NCBI GenBank assembly: GCA_030374735.1
Contig: JASCIV010000848.1
Coordinates: 1 to 11,330 of the forward strand
DNA: 11,330 nt
Source of the DNA: Gracilaria caudata
Taxonomy: Eukaryota > Rhodophyta > Florideophyceae > Gracilariales > Gracilariaceae
Direction of reading: 5' to 3'
Of this stretch, positions 1 to 7,817 are shown piece by piece; the first letter of the stretch is position 1, and each line of letters starts with the position of its first letter. The position numbers and the translations under genes were made by a program. The notes under the pieces are model-generated. The model saw nothing but the letters and a program-made list of their open reading frames with translations. It searched no databases and was not told where the DNA came from.

Positions 1-388
1 CACTTGGTGCCTTGTAGTTTGTCAAGTTTGAATTTTGATAGACATGGGGGCTTTAAGAAAAACGCAAGGGCGCTCCTGGATGCTATGGCTACCTACGGCA
101 TCTGCCAATCATATGGCTTTATTTTGGCGTTAGCGCTCATGTTAGCGCTGTTTAGACCCCGCCTGAGGCAAGAACACGTATACGACCCGCGTAGACGTCG
201 GCATTTCGTGCCCGGACTTTCACGTGGGACAGACATTGTGCAGGTCAGAAGATGCTTTGGATCTGCGCCGTCAAAGCTGACGGTCACCGAGGGGCGAAGT
301 GCCAATTGAAGATCTTTGTTATCAGCACATGAGGAAATCTTCCGTTTCAAATTATCTTAGGACGTGTGTATATTTTGAGTCGTTCATC
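1..388. other. left-edge stretch without a recognised gene
   Basis: Open frames of about 85-100 codons exist on both strands here. They start only at TTG or GTG, overlap each other, and their translations match no family I recognise. I see no tRNA, no long repeat and no transposon end. It may be the flank or UTR of a gene outside the window. Confidence 0.4.
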
Positions 389-589
389 ATGAAGGGTAAC
401 TATTGCTTTGCTCTATTGATCCTCACTCTTGCGAAGGTACACGTTAACTGCATAATCCACTCCGCGAAGCGTCGTAGAAGCATTCTTCGGAGTCACACAT
501 GCCGCAGACATCCATGTCAAATGGAACGAATTCAATGTTCTTTGGATGTCTTCGGAGGCGCCGGTCCCTCCACGAAGGCTTTCATGTGA
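389..589 (+). CDS. candidate small secreted cysteine-containing peptide (66 aa)
   Basis: This is a short ATG-started frame with A at -3 and A at +4. The first 21 residues look like a signal peptide: a lysine at position 2, a hydrophobic core around residues 6-15 (FALLILTLA), and a small/polar end at N20-C21. After it come a basic cluster at 27-30 (KRRR), which could be a processing site, and three cysteines at C38, C43 and C50 besides C21. The C-terminal end (GGAGPSTKAFM) is flexible in character. I recognise no family. A 66-codon frame can arise by chance in 2 kb of non-coding DNA, and an 81-codon frame without an ATG start overlaps it on the other strand. The signal-peptide shape and good start context are the only support, so this is a weak call. 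Confidence 0.25.
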   Translation: MKGNYCFALLILTLAKVHVNCIIHSAKRRRSILRSHTCRRHPCQMERIQCSLDVFGGAGPSTKAFM

Positions 590-699
590 AGAATGGCCGT
601 CCTTAACAAGCGTGAACGATGAAGAAAGTGTGTGATTCTCAACCCGCCGAGTTACCAAAAGGTAGTTAAGAACGCTGAGACCCTATGCTTAAAACCTTT

Positions 700-715
700 C
701 TCTCTCTCTCTCTCC
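700..715. repeat. (CT)n microsatellite
   Basis: Sixteen bases of near-perfect CT dinucleotide run lie directly beside the dispersed repeat copy that begins at 716. Confidence 0.8.
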
Positions 716-778
716 TACGAAACGTGTACGCCAATTACTCGGACGCGGGGCTTTGCTAAAGAACCGAACATCTATAAG
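716..778 (+). repeat. dispersed inverted repeat, copy 1
   Basis: These 63 bases align without gaps to the reverse complement of 9622-9684. By eye I count about 46 identities in 63-66 columns (roughly 70%). Two exact blocks share the same spacing: GTACGCCAATTAC (13 bases) and TTTGCTAAAGA (11 bases). On the minus strand this copy can be read as FGSLAKPRVRVIGV, parallel to FGSLANPRRLVIGV in the other copy. On the plus strand the pair reads TPIT..RGFAKEP and TPIT..RGFAKDP. I cannot decide which strand, if either, was coding. Similarity fades on both sides. Confidence 0.65.
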
Positions 779-1116
779 AACCTCCATATCACAGACACTA
801 ACTACAAACGAGTAGCTGTGCTGCACTTACTTGACCAAACCAAGAACTTATGAGGTCCGTTATGTTCTTTCGACGGCAGAAGCGTTTCGCTATCGATACT
901 TATAGCTTCCTTCCTTCACCCCCCTCTTCATTCAATCCCCAGAGACCGTCGGTAGAGAGACACACCACGACAAGGGGCTTCTCATGTGTCACGTTGGCCA
1001 CCCAAGAAACCAAGGGCAGCCACTCTTTCAATCAACCCTCATATCATCGGCGAGACCGAGTGCGCGAGCTTGCCGTAGCCTTTCACCGTTATCCAACATC
1101 AGTGCATTTCCTCCCA

Positions 1117-1138
1117 GAAAACCTCCCGAAAACCTCCG
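1117..1138. repeat. 11-bp tandem duplication
   Basis: GAAAACCTCCC is followed immediately by GAAAACCTCCG: two 11-base units differing only in the last base. Confidence 0.7.
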
Positions 1139-1225
1139 TGCAGAGGCTCTTTTGAAGCTCTTCCTTCGAGGGACGAATTCAGGGAAATGGCGACATGATC
1201 TTCTTCCGATGACCGGCTCGTGACT

Positions 1226-1240
1226 CTTCTTCTTCTTCTT
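1226..1240. repeat. (CTT)5 microsatellite
   Basis: Five perfect CTT units in a row, in a gene-free region. Confidence 0.8.
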
Positions 1241-1864
1241 TGTTTTGGACAACAATCTTCAATTACTAGAGTGCAGTAAAACCTTTAAACAAGGCTTTCT
1301 CTCTGTAAGAAGGCCAAGAACTTTTGATTCAAGCTACCAAAAGGGACTACATACATACGTGCATCTGCAAGGGTACCTCGAAGGTAGATGGGGCTTTTTA
1401 ATGAGGGATCACCCAGGTCTACAAAGCGACGAGCAAGCTGATCGGTCGCTTGAACGAGTCAAAGACTTTACTGTTCCAGTTGCAACCCTCTTAACTAATA
1501 CAGTACGCATTAGTTTCTCTTCGTTTTGCTTTTCTTCCTTTGTTAAAACGGTTACTTTAGTTCTACCGAAGGTACGTGAAACTTTCATCATGAAAGCAGT
1601 TTCCAAGCAAACTCACCGAGTGGGTACGACGGTACCGAGATGTGGAATATTCCCTGTCTCTACGTGCTTCATTGAAAATGCAAGTGAATTTGTTTATAAT
1701 ATCGTGACAGTAATGGACCTCGTGAAACTGAACTCCCAACTTAAATTTTGAAGTTGACACTAAATACCGAGAGTTTATGTTACACATTGCGTGCAGCAGA
1801 GGTAAGGGGTACTATATCTGATAATCTTTAAGTCAAAGCAAATGAATGAGACTTAACCTGAGTA

Positions 1865-1875
1865 TGACGTGGTCA
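1865..1875. promoter_or_regulatory. possible bZIP-type site upstream of the hemerythrin-like gene
   Basis: The sequence TGACGTGGTCA is an inverted repeat, TGAC-N3-GTCA, and contains the ACGT core flanked as in plant C-box/G-box hybrid sites (TGACGTGG). It lies about 185 bases before the start codon at 2059, a plausible promoter position. A single short motif like this can occur by chance. Confidence 0.25.
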
Positions 1876-1921
1876 CATCTACGAAACGTTGGCATCCATT
1901 CCCATCGCTGGTCGTGACGCC

Positions 1922-1987
1922 ATGAAATACAGTCACACCCTCTCAAGATTTTCAATGGAGCCCAAGAGAAATCGTCCTCAATCCTGA
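1922..1987 (+). promoter_or_regulatory. upstream ORF (21 codons) before the hemerythrin-like gene
   Basis: A short frame from ATG to TGA ends 71 bases before the main start at 2059 and is out of frame with it. If the transcript begins upstream of 1922, this uORF would be translated first and could lower or condition expression of the main protein. The peptide itself is unremarkable. Whether it lies within the 5' UTR is unknown. Confidence 0.25.
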
Positions 1988-2058
1988 CTGCAAACGAGTT
2001 GAAACTTAGCTCTTCGCATGGTCAATCTTACGGCAATGACATTCTTGCAGTTGCCACC

Positions 2059-4773
2059 ATGAGTTCCGACGAAAACCCAGACCGTGGGAAGACAGAACAA
2101 TATCCTATTGAATTGCATTCAAACGAGAGAGCCGCAAACAAGAAGTTCTCTGTTGAATGCCAAGGATCCCGCCGTTCGGTCTCTAGGAGCCTTTTGTGCA
2201 GCAGGAAGACAAATATCATTCAAAAACTGGATGAAGAGAAGGGAAGCAATGTGTCATTATATCGAGGAAACCAATATTCTCACCGCCAATACTTGGGGCT
2301 GTCGAAAGACCAGTGTGGAGATGGCTTAGTAAAGGACGTAGGGTCTTCGAGACTGGCAAAGGAGAAGGTATCCCTTATCGACTTCGACGACTACTGTGGT
2401 ACACAATTCGTTGACAACGATGCCGAGTATGATCAGATGGAGGAAGAGGAAGGAGACGCCTGCAACGAAGACCCCTTCGCAAACCAATTCATACACATTG
2501 GCATTCCTGCCACAGGTCTGAAGGACGTGTCTCGAGTCAAAAGAGATCTCTATCACGACAGGGCCAACACAAAAAAGAGCGTTCTAAGTGGCCTGCATAG
2601 AGCAGTAAGCTCAGTACGAATTTCGGAAAACCGAGCGCGTGCAACGAGTGGACCTCCTTCAGCATCGTTGTCTTCCGCGGAACCTCAACCTACCCGCGAT
2701 GTGGCTGGACTGTCTAACCTTCGCCAGCTTACTCGTATGCTATCTTTCAGGAAGACAAAGTCATCAAATACCACAACTTGCGAAGCAAAGAGTGAAGCAC
2801 TAATTGATCTCTCACCTGGCGGGAATAATCAACAAGAAGAGAGTTCTAAAGGATCTATCCAGAAAGGGAACTCAGGTGATTGTGTTTCGGCAGACAATAC
2901 TGCCTTGCCGCTCAAAACACCATTCGTCAAGCAGCGCAAAGACAATTTCGAACGAAAGGAGGAACATCAAACAGCGTCGACAAATTCACGTGAACCATCT
3001 AACAGATTTTTGATTCAGCGCCATAGGGAAAGTACTGCACAGAAACCATCTTTTAAGCGACAGACAGTTCATGGTATCGGCCGTAATCTATCCCTGAATC
3101 AACAAGAGCAAACAACAACCCATCAACCAGATGTAGAGGACATCCGTGCAAATACTCGCTCCGGTAATGCAACTAATACTGATAGGCCTCGACCATCTCG
3201 CGTATTTTCCCCAGAGGTTCTAAGGACAGGTGGAAGAGTTAGTCTGAGTCAAATGGGCCGAATAATGCCTTTTACTCGTCGAATGACGAACGACGACATG
3301 AAGAATACCAGGTATCACCAGGGGTCTGATGCAGTGACGAAGCCATCTAAGGAAGTACCTTCTGATAAAACCAAGCGCTCCTCTTTGGCCAAAATCGGAC
3401 GAGCAATGTCGCTTTCTAGAAACAGATCAACAGTCAAGAAGCCAGGTCCTGGCTCGAACAACAAAACTCAGTCTGTCCAAACCAACCTTGGACGTGAGAT
3501 TGAATTGAGCACCGCCGTCCCGCCAAATAGGGAGGATCTTCAGAATAACCCAATGAAGAGAACCGCAGCTCTCCCTGTACCTCCCGAATATACGAGAGCT
3601 CCACGAAAAGACACACGCCTATGTGAGGAGAGCGAGAACGTTAAGATTTCTGCTGAAACCCCCATTGACATCGATGAAATGTCTAGACCAAAGCTCAAAA
3701 CCATAGGCCGCATGTTCTCCCTGTCCAGGAATCCGGGCAGTACCAAAGGTACAGCAGTACGTCTCTCAGGTGCCCAAAAATCTGAAATAGGGGACAAGCC
3801 CAAATTAGGGACGCTTCAGAGAGAGTGTGCAGCAACTTCGCGATACCCAGGGCTTGAAAGAGAATCCAGAAGTGAAGCAAAATGTGATTCAAATGCAGGG
3901 AAGTTCTTTGTTGTAGAAATCACATCGGAGCAGGTGAGAAGCAATAGGCTTATGGGAGGCTTCACGCACATTCGTGTGCCAATCGTCACTATGGGGGAAT
4001 TCGCTGGTCCTGCGTCTCGCTTTCTTTGGCACACCGACGTTTTCACGCTGCCTCACAATGCGGTGAGAAGAGAATGCATGGACCTGTACGACATCCTTGT
4101 CTCAATGGCCCAATCGAGAAAAGGTATCAACATTTCTACCGAAGACATCAATGATTTGGAGCAATGGTGGCTTGTTGCGAGAGAACTGTTTAAGTTCTAC
4201 TTCGAGGTAGAACGCCGGATTTTATTTCCATGGGTGGATTCCGCTGGCTCGCATGACCTGGAAGTCCAAACGGCTCTCAAGAAAATGCGAGGGATGAAGG
4301 AAAAGTTGGAAGAGCATTTGGCCGGGGTTGATCGAGTGTGGAATGAAAAGACATTCAAGTCTCAAGCGGACATGTTTGTAATTGTTTACAAAGCAGTTGA
4401 CAATTTCGTACCTCGTCTTTTGAATTACTTCGAAGACCAGGAAGTGTTGCTACCTGCTTTAGCTCAGAGTTTTTGCAAGGCTGAAGAACGCACCCGAATT
4501 GACAAGGATATTGCTGCTCTGCTGATGGGGGATGAAGTGCGTAGAAACAAAGAAGCTCCGAATCACCGTTTAATACTCTTAGTCCGATGGATGAACAACC
4601 CAAAGTTGGTTCGCACATGGACTGGTCGTTATTTGAACAGCTGGGCGAGGAACATGTACCCGAACTGGTATCAGATGTTTGAAACAGAGCATCATCGGAT
4701 TGTCACGGCGTTTCAAAGCCGTAAGAATCTGCCTTTGGTGACACATGACGATCGTACGCGGGGCATTTCGTAG
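2059..4773 (+). CDS. hemerythrin-like domain protein with a long repeat-bearing disordered N-terminus (904 aa)
   Basis: I chose the ATG at 2059 because its context (GCCACCATGA) is a near-ideal Kozak match; the frame stays open upstream but I found no in-frame ATG there. Residues 1-620 are polar, rich in S, T, N, K and R, and probably disordered, with an acidic patch near 119-140. Six short motifs of the form hydrophobic-x-R-x-x-S recur at about 176, 221, 337, 396, 443 and 546. A clathrin-box match (LIDFD, 106-110) and a DPF (138-140) are also visible. From about residue 630 the protein becomes helical, and 656-800 resembles the hemerythrin/HHE four-helix fold (HNAVRRE at 666-672, EVERRILFPWV near 716-726, EEHL near 751-754, EDQEVLLPAL near 792-801). 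Several expected ligand histidines are missing: Y714 and F791 stand four residues before the conserved glutamates. Oxygen or iron binding is therefore doubtful. The fold assignment is inference from residue patterns; the gene itself is secure. Confidence 0.9.
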   Translation: MSSDENPDRGKTEQYPIELHSNERAANKKFSVECQGSRRSVSRSLLCSRKTNIIQKLDEEKGSNVSLYRGNQYSHRQYLGLSKDQCGDGLVKDVGSSRLAKEKVSLIDFDDYCGTQFVDNDAEYDQMEEEEGDACNEDPFANQFIHIGIPATGLKDVSRVKRDLYHDRANTKKSVLSGLHRAVSSVRISENRARATSGPPSASLSSAEPQPTRDVAGLSNLRQLTRMLSFRKTKSSNTTTCEAKSEALIDLSPGGNNQQEESSKGSIQKGNSGDCVSADNTALPLKTPFVKQRKDNFERKEEHQTASTNSREPSNRFLIQRHRESTAQKPSFKRQTVHGIGRNLSLNQQEQTTTHQPDVEDIRANTRSGNATNTDRPRPSRVFSPEVLRTGGRVSLSQMGRIMPFTRRMTNDDMKNTRYHQGSDAVTKPSKEVPSDKTKRSSLAKIGRAMSLSRNRSTVKKPGPGSNNKTQSVQTNLGREIELSTAVPPNREDLQNNPMKRTAALPVPPEYTRAPRKDTRLCEESENVKISAETPIDIDEMSRPKLKTIGRMFSLSRNPGSTKGTAVRLSGAQKSEIGDKPKLGTLQRECAATSRYPGLERESRSEAKCDSNAGKFFVVEITSEQVRSNRLMGGFTHIRVPIVTMGEFAGPASRFLWHTDVFTLPHNAVRRECMDLYDILVSMAQSRKGINISTEDINDLEQWWLVARELFKFYFEVERRILFPWVDSAGSHDLEVQTALKKMRGMKEKLEEHLAGVDRVWNEKTFKSQADMFVIVYKAVDNFVPRLLNYFEDQEVLLPALAQSFCKAEERTRIDKDIAALLMGDEVRRNKEAPNHRLILLVRWMNNPKLVRTWTGRYLNSWARNMYPNWYQMFETEHHRIVTAFQSRKNLPLVTHDDRTRGIS
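2584..3732 (+). repeat. six-copy short protein motif (hydrophobic-x-R-x-x-S)
   Basis: Six degenerate copies are encoded at 2584-2619 (LSGLHRAVSSVR), 2719-2754 (LRQLTRMLSFRK), 3067-3102 (VHGIGRNLSLNQ), 3244-3282 (LSQMGRIMPFTRR), 3385-3423 (LAKIGRAMSLSRN) and 3694-3732 (LKTIGRMFSLSRN). The common pattern is L-x-x-I/L-G-R-x-x-S-L/F followed by basic residues. The last two copies are closest to each other. Copy 4 has proline in place of the serine. Spacers are irregular (about 45 to 115 residues), so this is a set of linear motifs and not a tandem domain array. Confidence 0.75.
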
Positions 4774-4954
4774 TAGTAGTAATCCCGACCCACGTCTGCG
4801 TTCGCAACATGAAAGAACCGGACAGAAGTTCTGCACGATAGTTGTGCCCTTGTAAGGAGAATCCTCATCCTTGATCCGCACGTGAAGACGGTGTGCAATA
4901 GTTTTGTAAACTGATGCAAAAGAAATCACGGCCCTGGTTTCTGTATTTGACAAT
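4774..4954. other. short spacer between convergent genes, beginning with stop codons
   Basis: The hemerythrin-like gene and the NAD kinase gene end tail to tail with 181 bases between their stop codons, so their 3' UTRs probably overlap as antisense RNAs. The stop at 4771 is followed in frame by TAG, TAG and TAA (through 4782). I see no AATAAA on either strand within this spacer. Confidence 0.6.
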
Positions 4955-6190
4955 CTAAGGTACACTATGACATTCGGCTTTTATCTCCTGAGGGGATCCC
5001 ACGCTATCCTTCTCGCGATTTTCACAGTAGTATTGTGCTTCCGTTGCGCCTTGGATTACACGTTCGTTCCACCTCAAGCACCGGCTTACGCTTGCAAACC
5101 AGTCGCGGGTCGCGTCCTTCTTGTTGAAAGTAGGTACCGCCCACGGAGATACACTTATAACCACTTTGTCACCTTTCATTAGTTCCATACGGTGCCGCCC
5201 ATCAAAGCTGACCCATGCCGTTGCCCGTGAGTCTCTTGGTACCTTGATCTGTAGAGTCACATGTTCTGGGAAAAGAACAGGACGGAATGAAAGAGAATGA
5301 GGACATATTGGTGTGAATAGGATTGCTGGTACACTGGGATGTACCATGCTACCGCCAGATGATAACGAATATGCTGTGGAACCTGTTGGTGTCGCAACGA
5401 TAAGCCCATCGCCTTGAACGCGTGTGACAGGACAATCATCTGCCAAAACTTCGAGGTTTGAAAGGTAAGGGGCTGGACCTCGATCAATCACTAGTTCATT
5501 CAGAACGTGATACTCCTCCACTCCTCGCGCCTGTCCGTCTGTCAGTATATTGTGATGAAAGTTGTGTATGCAAGCAGAACGAGATCCACAACGCATCACT
5601 ACGCATTTTAGACGCATTCGGGGTGTTACATTGTTATTGGCACCACGAAGAATCGCAGCAATGTGTTGTTCAAAACTGGCAAAATCAAATGGTGTCAGGA
5701 ATCCCAAGGAGCCCATGTTGAAAGGAACAAACGGTGGTACGCGAGTTGGAAAGAATTTATGAAGAACATGAAATATAAGACCATCCCCTCCAATGCAGAT
5801 AACAAGATCAACTTCCGAAGCCTCGTATTGATCAGAACTTTTTTCATGCTCTTCATCTGACGCCGGTCTTACAGTTGGGGTGGAAACCGGACAGAAAGGT
5901 GAAAGTACCCTGTCGACTGCAACCACAACGTGGGGTTGCGATGACAAGTAGGACATCAATCTTGGCAACGCAGACTGTGCTCGCTTTGAATTTGGCGTGA
6001 CTGCAATAAGGACAAGGCGTGGCTTATCATCCACGGACACGGGAACGATATCGCGAGGCTCGTGATGCAGTTGTACATGCGAAGACTCTTCTTCTCTTGA
6101 AAACCCATTCTGAAATTCTGGCATCACTTCAGCTTGACTTGTTTGCATCATCTTTGAAGTGCCGGGGGAAGAATCTCTTGCATTTGCCAT
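4955..6190 (-). CDS. NAD kinase, plastid-type (NADK2-like) catalytic region (411 aa)
   Basis: The enzyme phosphorylates the 2'-hydroxyl of the NAD adenosine ribose using ATP to make NADP. The family signatures appear in order: a nucleotide-binding strand (LVLIAV, 59-64), GGDG (134-137), NMGSLGFLTPF (158-168), NE (231-232), the long conserved block DGLIVATPTGSTAYS (261-275), GGSMVHPSVPA (279-289), TPICPHSLSFRP (293-304), SFDG (328-331) and the C-terminal DWF...RCLRWNER region (363-377). The wording of the last third resembles plant chloroplast NADK2 more than fungal Utr1-type enzymes, judged from memory of those families. The usual GGDGT is GGDGL here. The protein lacks the very long N-terminal extension of plant NADK2. 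Residues 1-55 are polar and not an obvious transit peptide, so location is open. The gene is intronless, converges on the hemerythrin-like gene and diverges from the glycosyltransferase gene. Confidence 0.95.
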   Translation of the reverse strand: MANARDSSPGTSKMMQTSQAEVMPEFQNGFSREEESSHVQLHHEPRDIVPVSVDDKPRLVLIAVTPNSKRAQSALPRLMSYLSSQPHVVVAVDRVLSPFCPVSTPTVRPASDEEHEKSSDQYEASEVDLVICIGGDGLIFHVLHKFFPTRVPPFVPFNMGSLGFLTPFDFASFEQHIAAILRGANNNVTPRMRLKCVVMRCGSRSACIHNFHHNILTDGQARGVEEYHVLNELVIDRGPAPYLSNLEVLADDCPVTRVQGDGLIVATPTGSTAYSLSSGGSMVHPSVPAILFTPICPHSLSFRPVLFPEHVTLQIKVPRDSRATAWVSFDGRHRMELMKGDKVVISVSPWAVPTFNKKDATRDWFASVSRCLRWNERVIQGATEAQYYCENREKDSVGSPQEIKAECHSVP

Positions 6191-6363
6191 GGATGTCTTC
6201 TTTGGAATGGAGGGAATGGGCGGCGACGAGTGTCGAAATAGATCAAGAACGGCTCCACGTTACCATGTTGTCTGCCATGCGGGGGAGCGAACTACTGGTA
6301 TGTCACCAACATGCTGACGCTTAACCCTTACGCGATGCAGACATTCAGCCCGAAGGGTAAAGG

Positions 6364-6376
6364 GCCTGGCCCAGGC
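6364..6376. repeat. perfect 13-bp palindrome
   Basis: GCCTGG-C-CCAGGC is a perfect inverted repeat around one central base. It lies about 175 bases upstream of the NAD kinase start and could be a binding site for a dimeric transcription factor. That role is inference. Confidence 0.4.
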
Positions 6377-6477
6377 GAGAATGTGGGAGAGGTGTTGTTA
6401 AGGCTAAATCCCCTCTGAATGCCGCGCCCTTACGCTTGTACCGATATCCAGTCTGTTAACATTTAACCTTTTTCATT

Positions 6478-6495
6478 TACCCTTTTACAAGGGTA
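6478..6495. repeat. perfect inverted repeat, 7-bp arms, 4-base loop
   Basis: TACCCTT and AAGGGTA flank TTAC. Related CCCTTACGC strings occur at 6326 and 6427 and AAGGGTAAA at 6353, so the upstream region of the NAD kinase gene has several AAGGGTA-type elements in both orientations. Confidence 0.5.
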
Positions 6496-6659
6496 CAAAA
6501 TGTGCGAAAACCCCATGCCAGCTGCGTGACAAGATCAGCGCATGTATGGCGTGGATGACTTTGGGTGCATAGCGTGATTTTCCAGAAAATTTGTGGGCGT
6601 TCACGCCACGTGCGTGAGCACTCGCACTCGCGTGCAAATGGTCGTGAAGCTCATGCTGT

Positions 6660-6724
6660 GCGCACAAGTTCTTGCTACCCTTGTATGCGCACAAGTTCTT
6701 GTGAGCGCACTTCTTGTGAGCACA
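6660..6724. repeat. short GC-rich direct repeats
   Basis: GCGCACAAGTTCTTG occurs at 6660-6674 and 6687-6701. A shortened third copy, lacking the internal CAAG, follows at about 6705-6716. The GTGAGCGCAC and GTGAGCAC pieces make the block partly self-complementary. It sits in a patch (6600-6640) with further GTGCG/CGCAC inverted pieces. Confidence 0.65.
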
Positions 6725-7471
6725 GCCCAGAACTGTCACGCTTCTGTCCCCATTCCAGTTTACAAACGGCTACTTAGATCGGTTTTAGCACGTGGATTTG
6801 TAGTAAATACAGCACACATAATTAAATGATAATTTTTCTGTTTTTCAAAAAAATGTTTGCAGAAAACTAAACTATTATTCATAATCTGCGACGCTTTGTA
6901 AACTTTTTAAAAATTGCTTTTCACATGACTATTGCAAACTATGTCAGCCCTTCGTTTTTTTTTTTTTACAGTCCGTAAGGTTTTGAAAATTTTAGAAACA
7001 GGCTTCCTTTCGCTTGTTTTTCTCGCAGTAATTTTTGGTATCTTGAAGACAGTTTTGCCGGCTTTTCCAGCTTAAAAGAGCCTTGATTGCCTTTCCTTCT
7101 TCGCGACATTTCCTCCACGTCGATGAACTAATAGTACAGAGTGCTAGTGTGATTCTAACCGAGTCGCAGCTTCTGAAATGGAGTAATGCAGTTTTGTGTG
7201 CACGTTTTGGCGAAGTAAATTGTGTGAAGAACTCTCTTGTTTTTGTTGAATTTTCATTTATTTGAAGCTTCAATTTTTTGCTATATTCTTGAAGTTAATT
7301 CCTTACGGTTTTTGACGGGTTTTTGGAGGTACCTCTAACAGCTTCGTTACCTTTCCTCCACCTATTGCAATACATTCTATACCAACAGAGAACGTTCTAC
7401 GAGGTTTTACTTTTCTCGTTCAGAAAATAATGCACTTTTGGCAAGGTAGCAACTCTCGCCGAGAAAGAGAC

Positions 7472-7490
7472 CCAAAACAAGTGGTTTTGG
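7472..7490. repeat. perfect inverted repeat, 7-bp arms, 5-base loop
   Basis: CCAAAAC and GTTTTGG flank AAGTG, about 350 bases before the glycosyltransferase start. It could form a hairpin or serve as a dimeric protein site; nothing else supports a function. Confidence 0.4.
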
Positions 7491-7817
7491 AACCATAAGA
7501 TAAGATACTTGGACGTGTAATGTAGGCAACATGGTATGCAAAGCAAGATAATGGAAAACATGCGCGCAGTATCATACGGAGTGCTTTTCTCAATTTCGTG
7601 AAAAAACGTCCTAACCTTGCTTGTAGTTTTGCATCGAAGTGTCTGCATCGAGAACCGGTTCCAAATGGACACGACTGCGTGCCGTGCAACGCAGTCAAGA
7701 CTTACTACGAAGGTAACCTGTGAACGTGTCTATCTCTTCGTGGTAACTGTTTAGGTGATTGGAATTGTTTTTATCAGGCTCCGCAGCTCTCCAAACAATA
7801 TCCATCCCACTCTGAAG

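Larger units (their letters stand above)
590..1921. other. 1.3 kb without a recognised gene
   Basis: Two overlapping ATG-started plus-strand frames, 850-1155 (101 aa) and 984-1223 (79 aa), are serine-, proline- and arginine-rich and match nothing I know. A 168-codon open stretch at 1245-1751 begins at TTG, and its first in-frame ATG is well inside it. I regard all of these as chance frames or possibly exons of an unrecognised gene. Also present are a CT microsatellite, a CTT microsatellite, an 11-bp tandem duplication and one copy of a dispersed inverted repeat, listed separately. Confidence 0.4.

Noticed and set aside
1245..1751. 168-codon open frame on the plus strand
   Set aside because: It starts at TTG, its composition is unremarkable and its translation matches no family I recognise.
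1999..2058. Extending the hemerythrin-like protein upstream by 20 codons to a TTG
   Set aside because: A eukaryotic gene is expected to start at ATG; the ATG at 2059 has a near-perfect Kozak context.
6955..6971. T-run followed by ACAG as an intron 3' splice site
   Set aside because: No coding exon follows that joins to the glycosyltransferase frame, and the three main genes lack introns.
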